Shown: positions 1 through 7,251 of the stretch, piece after piece
Numbering within the stretch: position 1 is the first letter of the stretch
Layout of the letters: the number at the start of each line of letters is the position of its first letter
NCBI GenBank assembly: GCA_046153995.1
Contig: JBJXEH010000189.1
Coordinates: forward strand, 1 to 14,477
Direction: 5' to 3'
Source: SZUA-430 sp046153995
GTDB taxonomy: Bacteria > Pseudomonadota > Alphaproteobacteria > Micropepsales > Micropepsaceae
Length of the DNA: 14,477 nt
Program-made: the position numbers and the translations under genes
The notes under the pieces: model-generated
What the model was told of the DNA's origin: nothing
What the model saw: only the letters and a program-made list of their open reading frames with translations
The model's database searches: none

Positions 1-240
1 TTCTTTCAGTTGTGCGGGCGGCATTTCACACAAACCTTTAAACCGGCTGACTTCGACCTTGCCACGCGAATCAAATTTGGTTTTCACTAGCAATTCTTTG
101 TCGGCGTCGTCACGCGCGTAAATCGATGTGCCCTTTTGCGTCAGCCGGTACAGCGGTGGCATGGCCAAATATAAATGACCTTTTTCGATCAGCTTGGGCA
201 TTTCACGATAAAAGAAGGTCATCAGCAGGCTCGCGATATG
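1..240 (-). other. Low-GC, ParE-like segment of the gyrB reading frame
   Basis: By hand count 117 of 240 bases are G or C (49%), against 159 of 240 (66%) in the next block, 241-480. The encoded residues 512-591 match what I know of alphaproteobacterial ParE (topoisomerase IV B subunit): HIASLLMTFFYREMP, GHLYLAMPPLYRLTQ, IYARDD, VEVSRFKGL and PPAQLKE. GyrB would read HIRTLLLTFF and KVKRG here. Codons such as TTA, CTA, TTT and AAA are frequent, unlike the rest of the gene. The boundary falls inside the near-invariant TOPRIM motif shared by GyrB and ParE, about 230-245. Confidence 0.7.
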
Positions 241-1773
241 GGCGCCGTCCACGTCGGCGTCGGTCATGATGATGATCTTGTGGTAGCGCAGCTTGTCCGG
301 CGCGAACTCCTCGCGCCCGATCCCGGTGCCCAGCGCCGTGATCAATGTCGCGATCTCGCCCGACGACAGCATCTTGTCGAACCGCGCGCGTTCCACGTTC
401 AAGATCTTGCCGCGCAACGGCAGCACCGCCTGATTCAACCGGTTGCGTCCCTGCTTCGCCGATCCGCCCGCCGAGTCGCCCTCGACGATGAAGATTTCGG
501 CCTTCGCCGGATCGCGCTCCTGACAGTCGGCAAGCTTGCCCGGCAACCCGCCGTCGAAGCCGCTCTTCTTGCGCGTCAGCTCGCGCGCCTTGCGCGCCGC
601 CTCGCGCGCCGCCGCCGCTTCGATCACCTTGCCGACGACGGCTTTCGCCTCATTCGGATGCTCCTCGAACCAACTGCCGAGTTGCTGGTTCACCTCGCCC
701 TCGACGACCGGGCGCACTTCCGACGAAACCAGCTTATCCTTCGTCTGCGACGAGAACTTGGGATCGGGCACCTTCACCGACAGCACGCAGGTCAATCCCT
801 CGCGGCAGTCTTCGCCGGTCAACGCGACCTTCTCCTTCTTCGCCAACCCGCTCTCGTTCGCATAGCCGTTGACCACGCGCGTCAGCGCCCCGCGGAAGCC
901 CGCCAAATGCGTGCCGCCGTCGCGCTGCGGAATGTTGTTCGTGAAGCACAACATGTTCTCGTGGTAGCTGTCGTTCCACCACATCGAAACTTCGACGGTA
1001 ATCCCGTCTTTCTCGGTCTTGAACGTGATCGGTTTCGAAATCAACGGCGTCTTCGTGCGGTCGAGATAGCGCACGAACGCCTCGACGCCACCGTCATAGT
1101 GCAGCGTCGTTTCCTTACGCTCGACCCCACGTGCATCCGCGAACTTGATCGTGACGCCCGAGTTCAAGAACGCGAGCTCGCGCAAGCGGTGCTCCAGCGT
1201 TGCGAAATCGAACTCGGTTTTCGTGAACGTTGTCGACGCCGGCAAGAACGTCACCTCCGTGCCGCGCTTGTCCTTGTTCTCGCCGACAACCTTCAGTGGC
1301 GCCTCGGGATCGCCATTACGGAAACGCACATAGTGCTCTTTTCCGTCGCGCCAAATACGCAAATCAAGCCATTCGGATAGTGCGTTCACGACGGACACGC
1401 CCACGCCGTGCAAACCGCCCGAAACCTTGTACGAATTTTGGTCGAACTTTCCGCCCGCGTGCAGCTGGGTCATGATCACTTCGGCCGCCGACACGCCCTC
1501 TTCCGCGTGAATATCGGTCGGGATGCCGCGCCCGTTGTCGTAGACCGTGCACGAACCGTCGGCGTTCAAGCACACGTTCACTTCCGTCGCATGACCCGCC
1601 AACGCCTCGTCGATCGCGTTATCGACGACTTCGTACACCATGTGGTGCAACCCGGACCCATCGTCCGTGTCGCCGATATACATGCCGGGGCGCTTGCGCA
1701 CCGCATCGAGGCCCTTCAAGACCTTGATCGAGTCCGCGCCATATTCTTCCGCGCCGTCTTTGTCTTTTGCCAT
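1..1773 (-). CDS. gyrB: DNA gyrase subunit B, 5' part (3' end beyond window), with ParE-like tail
   Basis: The ATPase subunit of DNA gyrase introduces negative supercoils together with GyrA. The frame starts at ATG 1773 and stays open for 591 codons to the window edge. The N-terminus reads YGADSIKVLKGLDAVRKRPG and MYIGDTDDGSGLHHMVYEV, followed by the GHKL ATPase motifs VDNAIDEA, DNGRGIP and GGLHGVGVS. The TOPRIM domain shows EGDSAGG and MTDADVDGAH (residues 503-512). A GGAAG ribosome-binding site lies 7 bases before the ATG. The gene follows recF by 23 bases. From residue 513 the sequence switches to ParE-type (HIASLL, PPLYRLTQ, YARDD, SRFKGL, PPAQLKE). The roughly 170-residue insertion common between TOPRIM and the KGLGEM motif in Gram-negative GyrB is absent. 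Calling the first 512 residues GyrB is secure; the nature of the tail is not. Confidence 0.93.
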   Translation of the reverse strand, partial: MAKDKDGAEEYGADSIKVLKGLDAVRKRPGMYIGDTDDGSGLHHMVYEVVDNAIDEALAGHATEVNVCLNADGSCTVYDNGRGIPTDIHAEEGVSAAEVIMTQLHAGGKFDQNSYKVSGGLHGVGVSVVNALSEWLDLRIWRDGKEHYVRFRNGDPEAPLKVVGENKDKRGTEVTFLPASTTFTKTEFDFATLEHRLRELAFLNSGVTIKFADARGVERKETTLHYDGGVEAFVRYLDRTKTPLISKPITFKTEKDGITVEVSMWWNDSYHENMLCFTNNIPQRDGGTHLAGFRGALTRVVNGYANESGLAKKEKVALTGEDCREGLTCVLSVKVPDPKFSSQTKDKLVSSEVRPVVEGEVNQQLGSWFEEHPNEAKAVVGKVIEAAAAREAARKARELTRKKSGFDGGLPGKLADCQERDPAKAEIFIVEGDSAGGSAKQGRNRLNQAVLPLRGKILNVERARFDKMLSSGEIATLITALGTGIGREEFAPDKLRYHKIIIMTDADVDGAHIASLLMTFFYREMPKLIEKGHLYLAMPPLYRLTQKGTSIYARDDADKELLVKTKFDSRGKVEVSRFKGLCEMPPAQLKE

Positions 1774-1796
1774 TGCCGTACTTCCAATTCGAACAA

Positions 1797-2978
1797 TCAC
1801 ATCGGCCGGATTTGGCCCTCGCCCACGCGCTTGAACTGCGCGCGAGCCTCGAGCGCCGCAAACGCCGGCGCATCCGTGCCCGTCATCCAGGCCTGCACAT
1901 TCAAGGCATCGATCTCGTCGAACAGCGCCCGCCTGCGCCCTTCGTCCAGATGCGCCGCAATCTCGTCGAGCAAAAGCACCGGCGTCTCCGGCGCACCCGG
2001 CGCGGGCAACCCCGCGCTCGCCAGCACAAGCCGGATCAAAAGCGCCTTCTGCTCGCCCGTCGAACACTCCTGAGCCGGCCGGCCCTTCTCACGGTGCTTG
2101 ACGACGAACTCCGTCAGATGCGGTCCCGCGCTCGTGCGCCTAGCCTCGGCATCGGCGCCGCGCGACTGCACCAGCATCCCTGCAAACTGATCCTCGACAT
2201 CGACCGCCGCATGCTGCTCCAGCAGAGTTTCGACCGTCCCAGCGACCGCGATGTCGGCGCGCGGAAACACGGATGCCCGCTGCTCCTCCATAGACCGCGC
2301 AAGCCGCGCCAAGCCCTCGAGCCGCGACACCGCAACGACGACACCGGTCTCGGCAATCGTGCGCTCCAACGCAGTCAGCCACGCCGATTGCGCACCGGCG
2401 CGCAACGCACTCAGCCGCTCGCGCATCGCAATCTCGTAGGCGCCCCAGCGCCGCGCATGCGCCGGATCGAAACTCGCAATCAGCCGGTCCAAAAATCGCC
2501 GCCGCTCCGACACGCCGTCGATGAACAACCGGTCCATCGAAGGCGCCAGCCAAATCAGTCGCACCCTCTCCGCCAGCGCCGCCGGGTTCGCCACCGGCAC
2601 ACCGTCAACACGCACCGCACGCTTCGTCACCGCCTCCTCGCCGCCGGGCAAAAACCCGACGCCAAGCTGCGTCTCGCCGGCAGGTGCGGCCAGCGTCGCC
2701 GAAACCGCCCACGGCCGCGCCGCGCTTTCGCCCGGCAACGACCGCGCCATTTCGCCGAGCTTCGCACCGCGCAAACCGCGCCCGGGCGCCAGCGTGGACA
2801 ATGCCTCCAGCACGTTTGTCTTGCCGGCGCCGTTCGGCCCGACGAGCACCACGTGCCCCGGCTCCACCTTCAGATCCAGCATCCCGTACGAGCGGAAATT
2901 GGTCAGCATCAGGCGCGTGATCGCGGCCCGCGCCTGCGCGCGAGGCGCAGCCTCAGCTCTGACCTCACCCAAACTCAT
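1797..2978 (-). CDS. recF: DNA replication and repair protein RecF
   Basis: RecF is a cytoplasmic SMC-like ATPase that, with RecO and RecR, loads RecA at single-strand gaps during repair of stalled forks. The 393-residue product has the RecF opening (ITRLMLTNFRSY, 20-31), a Walker A GPNGAGKTN at 47-55, an ABC-type signature STGEQK at 306-311 and a Walker B LLLDE at 335-339 followed by IAAHLDEGRR. Length is in the normal range, with an N-terminal extension of about 20 residues. The ATG at 2978 is preceded by AAGG at 5 bases and lies 7 bases after the dnaN stop, so it is probably translated from the dnaN mRNA. An internal ATG at residue 24 is a less likely start. gyrB follows after 23 bases. 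Confidence 0.95.
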   Translation of the reverse strand: MSLGEVRAEAAPRAQARAAITRLMLTNFRSYGMLDLKVEPGHVVLVGPNGAGKTNVLEALSTLAPGRGLRGAKLGEMARSLPGESAARPWAVSATLAAPAGETQLGVGFLPGGEEAVTKRAVRVDGVPVANPAALAERVRLIWLAPSMDRLFIDGVSERRRFLDRLIASFDPAHARRWGAYEIAMRERLSALRAGAQSAWLTALERTIAETGVVVAVSRLEGLARLARSMEEQRASVFPRADIAVAGTVETLLEQHAAVDVEDQFAGMLVQSRGADAEARRTSAGPHLTEFVVKHREKGRPAQECSTGEQKALLIRLVLASAGLPAPGAPETPVLLLDEIAAHLDEGRRRALFDEIDALNVQAWMTGTDAPAFAALEARAQFKRVGEGQIRPM

Positions 2979-2985
2979 GTAAGCC

Positions 2986-4104
2986 TTACACCCGCATCGG
3001 CATCAAAACGTAGAGGGCGGCATCCCCGTCGCTGTCGCGCACGAGCGTCGGCGAACCGGCGTCGGAGAATGCGAACACCGCCTTCGCCCCGTCGACCCGC
3101 TCCAAAATGTCCATGATGTAGCGCGCGTTGAATCCGATCTCGATCGGCGTGTTCTTGTAGTCGATCAAGAGTTCCTCGGTCGCCGTGCCCGCTTCAGGGC
3201 TCACGACGCTGAGCGTCAGCTTGCCCTTGTCGAGATTAAGCTTCACCGCACGCGACTTTTCCGTCGAAACCGTCGAAACGCGGTCGACCGCTTCTTTCAG
3301 CTCGTCGCAAACGACCTCAAGCATCTTGTCGTTGCCGGACGGAATAACCCGCTGATACTCCGGGAACGTCCCGTCGATCAGCTTCGAGGTCAGTGTCACG
3401 CTGCCCAGCGAAAACTTGATCTTCGTCTCCGAGATCGAAATCTCGACGGCATCTTCGATATCCTCGATCAGCTTGCGCACTTCGTTGATCGTCTTGCGCG
3501 GCACGATGATGCCCGGAATCTCGGCCGCACCCTTCGGCGCATTTAGTTCATACCGCGCCAAGCGGTGCCCGTCGGTCGCCACTGCGCGCAGAAACGTCTT
3601 GTTCTTCTCCGGATGCGCGTGAAGGTAAATACCGTTCAGGTAGTAACGCGTCTCTTCGGTCGAAACCGCGAACCGCGTCTTGTCGATCAACTCGCCCAAA
3701 TCCTTCGACGGCAACGAAAATTTGTGCGGCAGGTTGCCCGCCGCCATCGCCGGAAAGTCCTCCCGCGGCAGAGCCTGCAGCTGAAACTTCGAACGCCCCG
3801 CCGACAGCGTCACACGGCCGTCGTTCTCGCCGTACTGCAGCTCCACCTGCGCGCCGTCCGGCAGCTTGCGCACGATGTCGAACAGCGTATGTGCGGAAGC
3901 CGTCGTCGCACCGCCGCGCACGACATCAGCCGCGACGGTCTCCACGACCTCTATGTCGAGGTCTGTCGCCGTCAGCGACAGCTTCCCCTTTTCCGCATGC
4001 AGCAAAACATTCGAGAGGATCGGGATCGTGTTGCGGCGTTCGACGACGCTTTGTACATGGGCCAACGCTTTGAGAAAGCTCGCCCGTTCGATGGTAATCC
4101 GCAT
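2986..4104 (-). CDS. dnaN: DNA polymerase III beta subunit (sliding clamp)
   Basis: This is the ring-shaped processivity clamp that tethers DNA polymerase III to DNA and also binds many repair proteins. The 372-residue product begins MRITIERASFLKALAHVQSV and continues with RRNTIPILSNVLLHA, TATDLDIEV and GTFPEYQRVIP, and ends LYVLMPMRV, all typical of DnaN and of the usual length. I chose ATG 4104 because it gives the standard N-terminus. An in-frame ATG at 4182 would add 26 residues with no family support, and a terminator-like hairpin lies within that added stretch. The ribosome-binding site at 4104 is weak. recF follows after 7 bases, so dnaN-recF-gyrB look cotranscribed. Confidence 0.96.
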   Translation of the reverse strand: MRITIERASFLKALAHVQSVVERRNTIPILSNVLLHAEKGKLSLTATDLDIEVVETVAADVVRGGATTASAHTLFDIVRKLPDGAQVELQYGENDGRVTLSAGRSKFQLQALPREDFPAMAAGNLPHKFSLPSKDLGELIDKTRFAVSTEETRYYLNGIYLHAHPEKNKTFLRAVATDGHRLARYELNAPKGAAEIPGIIVPRKTINEVRKLIEDIEDAVEISISETKIKFSLGSVTLTSKLIDGTFPEYQRVIPSGNDKMLEVVCDELKEAVDRVSTVSTEKSRAVKLNLDKGKLTLSVVSPEAGTATEELLIDYKNTPIEIGFNARYIMDILERVDGAKAVFAFSDAGSPTLVRDSDGDAALYVLMPMRV

Positions 4105-4140
4105 GCGCTTGTCCGGTTGGAAATAAGGGGGTGTGAAGAC

Positions 4141-4168
4141 AAAAGCGCCGCGCACAATCAGGCGCGGC
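4141..4168 (-). terminator. Hairpin plus T-run between dnaA and dnaN
   Basis: On the minus strand GCCGCGC (4168-4162), an 8-base loop and GCGCGGC (4153-4147) form a perfect 7-bp GC stem, followed by GCTTTTG. This resembles an intrinsic terminator or attenuator acting on transcripts that leave dnaA, 101 bases after its stop. The T-run is short, so termination may be partial. If it works, dnaN would need its own promoter or rely on read-through; TTGACC at about 4175-4180 just upstream is a possible -35, but I see no good -10. Confidence 0.5.
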
Positions 4169-4268
4169 AACGCTATGGTCAATATAACGGCAGAAGGCGC
4201 CCCAAGGGAACTGAAATTCGCCCCGGGACGCCCTATTTAAAGCATTGATCTAGAAGGGAAATTTACCC

Positions 4269-5735
4269 TCAAACTTGCGGCTGATCGCCCTCCGGTGAAG
4301 CGCCCGGCCGGGCAGCGCCGGAAGTCGTATCCGTCGGCCAATTGCGGATCGACAGACGCAGTTGTTCGACCTCGTCCGCAAACGCCGGATCCATCGTGGT
4401 CAAACGCTGAATCGTCTCCACCGCATGCATTACCGTCGTGTGGTCGCGATTACCGAAACGCCGGCCGATCTCTGGATACGACCTGGGCGTGAGCTTGCGC
4501 GCCAAGAACATTGCGATTTGACGAGGCCGTACGATAGACCGCGAACGGTTCGGCGACTCCAAATCGGTCGTCTTCAAGTTGAAGTGATCGGCGACCTTGC
4601 GCTTGATCTCGTCGATCGTGACCCGGCGGTCGTACGCACGCAGGAAATCGGCGAGCCACTGGTTGAGGTTCTCGATCGAGATCGGCCGGTTGCCTTCGCT
4701 CTGCATGACGACACGGCCAAGCGCCCCCTCAAGCTCGCGGGTATTCGTGGCAATCCGCTGCGCCATGAAATGCGCCGCTTGCGTGTTCAGCACGAAGCCC
4801 GGACGCTCCCGCGCGATCACTCGCGCCTTCGTTTCCAAAATGGCGAGGCGAAGCTCGAAGTCGGTCGGCGCAATCTCGATCGACGCGCCTTTGAGAAGCC
4901 GCGACCGCGCGCGATCGGAAAGTCCCTCGAACAGCGACGGCGAACGATCCGCGGAAACGACGATCTGCTTCTGATTGTCGGAAAGCCAATCGAACGCGGC
5001 CAGCATTTCGTCCTGCGTCGCCGACTTGCCCAAAATGAAATGCAAGTCGTCGACGAGCAGCAGATCGACGTCACGCACCAGGCTCTTGAACGACATGGTG
5101 TCGTTCGCCTTCAGCGCGGTCACGAACAACCGCATGAAGGTCTCGGCCGTGATGAACAGCACGCGCAAATTCGGATTGCGCTGCAGTTTCCGCGCGGCGA
5201 GTGCGTGCATTAAATGCGTCTTGCCAAGCCCCGTGGAGCCGAACAAGAACAACGGATTGGCAACGGGCAAATCCGCATCCGCCGTACGCTTCGCCTCGTT
5301 AAACGCGATCTGGTTCGACTTGCCCGTGACGTAGGTTTCGAACGTATAGGTCTTGTTCAACGGAATAGAACCCGTCACCAGCACCGGATCGGCGGACGTC
5401 GCGCCAAGGCTGTCGATCGTTGTCGCCCGCGCGCTCGCCGCTTGCGGCTGTACCGCACGGGGACGCGAGTCTACGACGAAATCGACATGCACAAACGATG
5501 CGTCCAACTCTTGGATCAGCGCCAGAATGCGGTCGCCGTGGCTTTCGACGACCTTGTCCCGGTCGAACCGGCTCGGGCACGCGATAACGACGCGATCGCC
5601 TTCGGCCGAGAGCACGCGCAACGGCGCCACCCAATACTGATACCGCGCGCCAAGTTCACCCTTGAGCCGCTCGCACACGCGCTGCCAATTCGCTTCAAAA
5701 TTCTCACTGACGGGTTTTGCTTCTTGAGAGGTCAC
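4269..5735 (-). CDS. dnaA: Chromosomal replication initiator protein DnaA
   Basis: DnaA is an AAA+ ATPase that binds DnaA boxes, opens the origin and loads helicase; it is also a transcription factor. The 488-residue product has domain I (NWQRVCERLK to about 80), a variable linker (about 90-125), Walker A GSTGLGKT at 166-173, Walker B LLLVDD at 225-230, the sensor/arginine-finger region GLSDRARSRL at 271-280 and NTRELEGAL at 331-339. Domain IV carries the box-recognition signature RPRQIAMFLARKL and GRRFGNRDHTTVMHAV (about 403-439). I chose GTG 5735 because AGGGA lies 8 bases upstream and the protein then starts close to domain I; an ATG at 5822 would add 29 unsupported residues. Walker A is GSTG where GGVG or GPTG is more common. 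dnaN lies 164 bases downstream. Confidence 0.96.
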   Translation of the reverse strand: MTSQEAKPVSENFEANWQRVCERLKGELGARYQYWVAPLRVLSAEGDRVVIACPSRFDRDKVVESHGDRILALIQELDASFVHVDFVVDSRPRAVQPQAASARATTIDSLGATSADPVLVTGSIPLNKTYTFETYVTGKSNQIAFNEAKRTADADLPVANPLFLFGSTGLGKTHLMHALAARKLQRNPNLRVLFITAETFMRLFVTALKANDTMSFKSLVRDVDLLLVDDLHFILGKSATQDEMLAAFDWLSDNQKQIVVSADRSPSLFEGLSDRARSRLLKGASIEIAPTDFELRLAILETKARVIARERPGFVLNTQAAHFMAQRIATNTRELEGALGRVVMQSEGNRPISIENLNQWLADFLRAYDRRVTIDEIKRKVADHFNLKTTDLESPNRSRSIVRPRQIAMFLARKLTPRSYPEIGRRFGNRDHTTVMHAVETIQRLTTMDPAFADEVEQLRLSIRNWPTDTTSGAARPGASPEGDQPQV

Positions 5736-5848
5736 TGTTCTTGTCCCTTTTTTTGCCTTGCTGCCCCAAAACCATCGCTCGCCGGTGGTGTTCCACTTGA
5801 ACGAACGAAGGCTGTACTGCACGTCTCATTGAACAGCGCCCCTCCGAC

Positions 5849-5877
5849 AGTAGAATCCTGTCCGCGCTCAATGTCAT
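5849..5877 (-). promoter_or_regulatory. Candidate dnaA promoter
   Basis: On the minus strand ATGACA (5877-5872) and TCTACT (5854-5849) are separated by exactly 17 bases, matching 5 of 6 and 4 of 6 positions of the sigma-70 hexamers. A start near 5842 would give a leader of about 107 bases before GTG 5735. The gap 5736-5966 holds no gene and no consensus DnaA box that I can find. Confidence 0.4.
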
Positions 5878-5966
5878 TACCAAACTTTGGAAACCGCGGA
5901 CGGAGACCCGTTCGCATTAACGCCCCAACTATCCTCGCGCGAGCCGATGCCCTTTTCGTGGCTACG

Positions 5967-6395
5967 CTAGGACTGCACCCACGGAAGACCGCTGGCCTTC
6001 CACCCATTCATGCTTCCGCGGTGCCGGCCGGAATCGACATCCCCTTCGAAACCGTCGGCCACGTTGAAGCACTTCGCAAAACCCTTCGCCGTCATCGCCC
6101 GCGCTGCCGCTTGGCTGCGCGCGCCCGACCTGCAAAGGAAAAAAACCGGCGTCACGGTCGTGGCCCCAACAGCCGTCAAGCGCTCCGCCACTGCATCTTC
6201 GAACGCAGCATTCCTACCCATGCCGGGATAGACCTGCCATTCCACGAACAAGGCCTTCCGCCCTGCCCCGGCGAGATCGGGCACGCCAACGAACGTCCAT
6301 TCGGCGGCCGTGCGCACATCGACCAACTGGGCCTTAGGGTCGCCCTTCAAGAGCTCCCAAGCCTCAGCCGACGTGATGTCTCCGGCATAACCCAT
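5967..6395 (-). CDS. Single-domain rhodanese-like protein
   Basis: Rhodanese domains carry sulfur as a cysteine persulfide and pass it to acceptors; the partner of this one is unknown. The 142-residue protein starts MGYAGDITSAEAWELL, has the substrate-side motif QLVDVRTAAEW (23-33), and carries the active-site loop CRSGARS with Cys88 at 88-94, then AAARAMTAKGF and a C-terminal NGWKASGLPW typical of small rhodaneses. There is no signal peptide or membrane segment, so it is probably cytoplasmic. ATG 6395 gives the normal N-terminus; a GGGGGAG lies about 13 bases upstream, rather far. A longer frame to 6455 adds 20 unsupported residues. It sits between rpsT and dnaA on the same strand, and no function in replication can be inferred from that. 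Confidence 0.88.
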   Translation of the reverse strand: MGYAGDITSAEAWELLKGDPKAQLVDVRTAAEWTFVGVPDLAGAGRKALFVEWQVYPGMGRNAAFEDAVAERLTAVGATTVTPVFFLCRSGARSQAAARAMTAKGFAKCFNVADGFEGDVDSGRHRGSMNGWKASGLPWVQS

Positions 6396-6434
6396 GACGT
6401 TCCGACGCTCCCCCACCGGGCAAAATCCGGCCCT

Positions 6435-6450
6435 CCGCGGAAATCCGCGG
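6435..6450. repeat. CCGCGG-AAAT-CCGCGG inverted repeat upstream of the rhodanese gene
   Basis: Two palindromic CCGCGG units flank a 4-base spacer and can form a 6-bp hairpin, 40 bases before the rhodanese start codon. On the minus strand a run of six T lies upstream of it, not downstream, so it is not a terminator for either strand. It may be a leader hairpin or an operator. Confidence 0.35.
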
Positions 6451-6600
6451 CCCAAAAAACCGAAAGTTAATAATTGTAAAGACGAGACCCAAGAACCGGG
6501 CCTGGTGCCTTAAGACGTCGCGGCTCCAAAACCGCCTGCTCTACGAACCTGCGCTTCTCGCGCCTTCTTCTTTGTTATCTTCACTGTCGTAGCCCCATGC

Positions 6601-6615
6601 TTAATCGCACCTTAA
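6601..6615. promoter_or_regulatory. CtrA-type binding site, TTAA-N7-TTAA
   Basis: TTAA at 6601-6604 and TTAA at 6612-6615 are separated by exactly 7 bases, and a C follows, matching the TTAA-N7-TTAAC consensus of CtrA, the alphaproteobacterial cell-cycle regulator. With about 19% each of A and T, such a match is expected far less than once in this window. The site lies 206 bases upstream of the rhodanese start and inside the dnaA-proximal gap. Binding is inferred, not shown. Confidence 0.5.
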
Positions 6616-6725
6616 CCATACAACATCCGTTTGAACGGGAAAAGTAGTCCAATCCGAGAACATGCACTTCGTGCGCATTAAAACACATTCATGACGGCGC
6701 GGACCGCGACGCTGCCTCGAATTTC

Positions 6726-6734
6726 TTGTGCACA
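6726..6734 (+). promoter_or_regulatory. Near-consensus DnaA box
   Basis: TTGTGCACA differs from TTATNCACA at one position, and because it is almost palindromic it reads with one mismatch on both strands. It is the best DnaA-box-like sequence in the 6396-6984 gap. Weaker matches (TTATCTTCA near 6575, TAAAACACA near 6680) have two mismatches. Confidence 0.3.
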
Positions 6735-6938
6735 CCGGTCACACGAAACATGAGGTATTTCCTACGCTTTAGAAGCGCGTCATCGATCCGTCAATGTGGT
6801 AGTTCGGAAGATAGTCCGTACACGGAACAAGACCGGGCGATCGCGCCGCGGCATACCGCGAAAGCGCACACCGTGCACAGGCAAACGCGCGGCGCACGAA
6901 ACCTTGGGACAAATGAAACCGAAATGGAGAACGCAGCG

Positions 6939-6958
6939 CCCTTTAACAACCGAAAGGG
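6939..6958 (-). terminator. Weak hairpin downstream of rpsT
   Basis: CCCTTT and AAAGGG form a 6-bp stem around an 8-base loop, 26 bases after the rpsT stop. No T-run follows on the minus strand, so intrinsic termination is doubtful. Confidence 0.25.
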
Positions 6959-6984
6959 GGCAATGGGCAGAACGCGCCCGTACG

Positions 6985-7251
6985 TTACTTGGAGAGCGCC
7001 TTCACGCGCTTCGTCAGACGCGACACTTTACGCGCCGCCGCGCGCTTATGAAGGATCCGCTTGTTGGCGCCGCGGATGATCTCCGGCTGCGCCGCCTGCA
7101 AAGCCGCTTGGGCCGCCTTGGCGTCGCCCGAGGCGATAGCCTCCTCGACCTTGCGGATATGGGTGCGAACACGGCTCTTCCGCGCAGTATTGACGGCCTC
7201 GCGGCGCTTACCTTTGCGCGCTGCTTTGGCTGCCGAGCGGATATTCGCCAT
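6985..7251 (-). CDS. rpsT: 30S ribosomal protein S20
   Basis: S20 is a primary 16S rRNA-binding protein of the small subunit. The 88-residue, lysine/arginine/alanine-rich product begins MANIRSAAKAARKGKRREAV and includes RKSRVRTHIRKVEEAIASGD and GANKRILHKRAAARKVSRL, all characteristic of S20. ATG 7251 is preceded by AAGGG at 9 bases. A strong promoter ends about 50 bases upstream. The predicted leader of about 42 bases opens with a small hairpin (CCCTG/CAGGG, 7277-7291) and ends in a perfect DnaA box that shares its last base with the start codon. S20 synthesis is autoregulated in E. coli; whether the leader does that here is unknown. rpsT next to dnaA is a conserved arrangement in this class. 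Confidence 0.97.
   Translation of the reverse strand: MANIRSAAKAARKGKRREAVNTARKSRVRTHIRKVEEAIASGDAKAAQAALQAAQPEIIRGANKRILHKRAAARKVSRLTKRVKALSK

Larger units (their letters stand above)
6396..6984. other. 589-base gene-free gap, candidate origin or regulatory region
   Basis: No credible gene lies here; open frames in it are short or run antisense to rpsT. It contains the CCGCGG inverted repeat at 6435, an AT-rich patch at 6466-6480 (TTAATAATTGTAAA), a perfect TTAA-N7-TTAA at 6601, a one-mismatch DnaA box at 6726, and a weak hairpin after rpsT at 6939-6958. It lies between the rhodanese and rpsT genes, close to dnaA. Only one good DnaA box is present, so an origin is possible but unproven. Confidence 0.35.

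Noticed and set aside
175..1380. Long plus-strand open frame of about 400 codons antisense to gyrB
   Set aside because: Arginine-rich translation with no family resemblance; it mirrors the codon bias of gyrB on the other strand.
1767..3116. Long plus-strand open frame antisense to recF
   Set aside because: Same shadow effect; recF has all its motifs and operon spacing on the minus strand.
6500..6560. Possible tRNA (TCCAAAA recalls a tRNA-Trp anticodon loop on the plus strand; TAGAGCAGGCGG recalls a D-arm on the minus strand)
   Set aside because: No acceptor stem, no proper T-arm and an 8-base loop in place of a 7-base anticodon loop on either strand.
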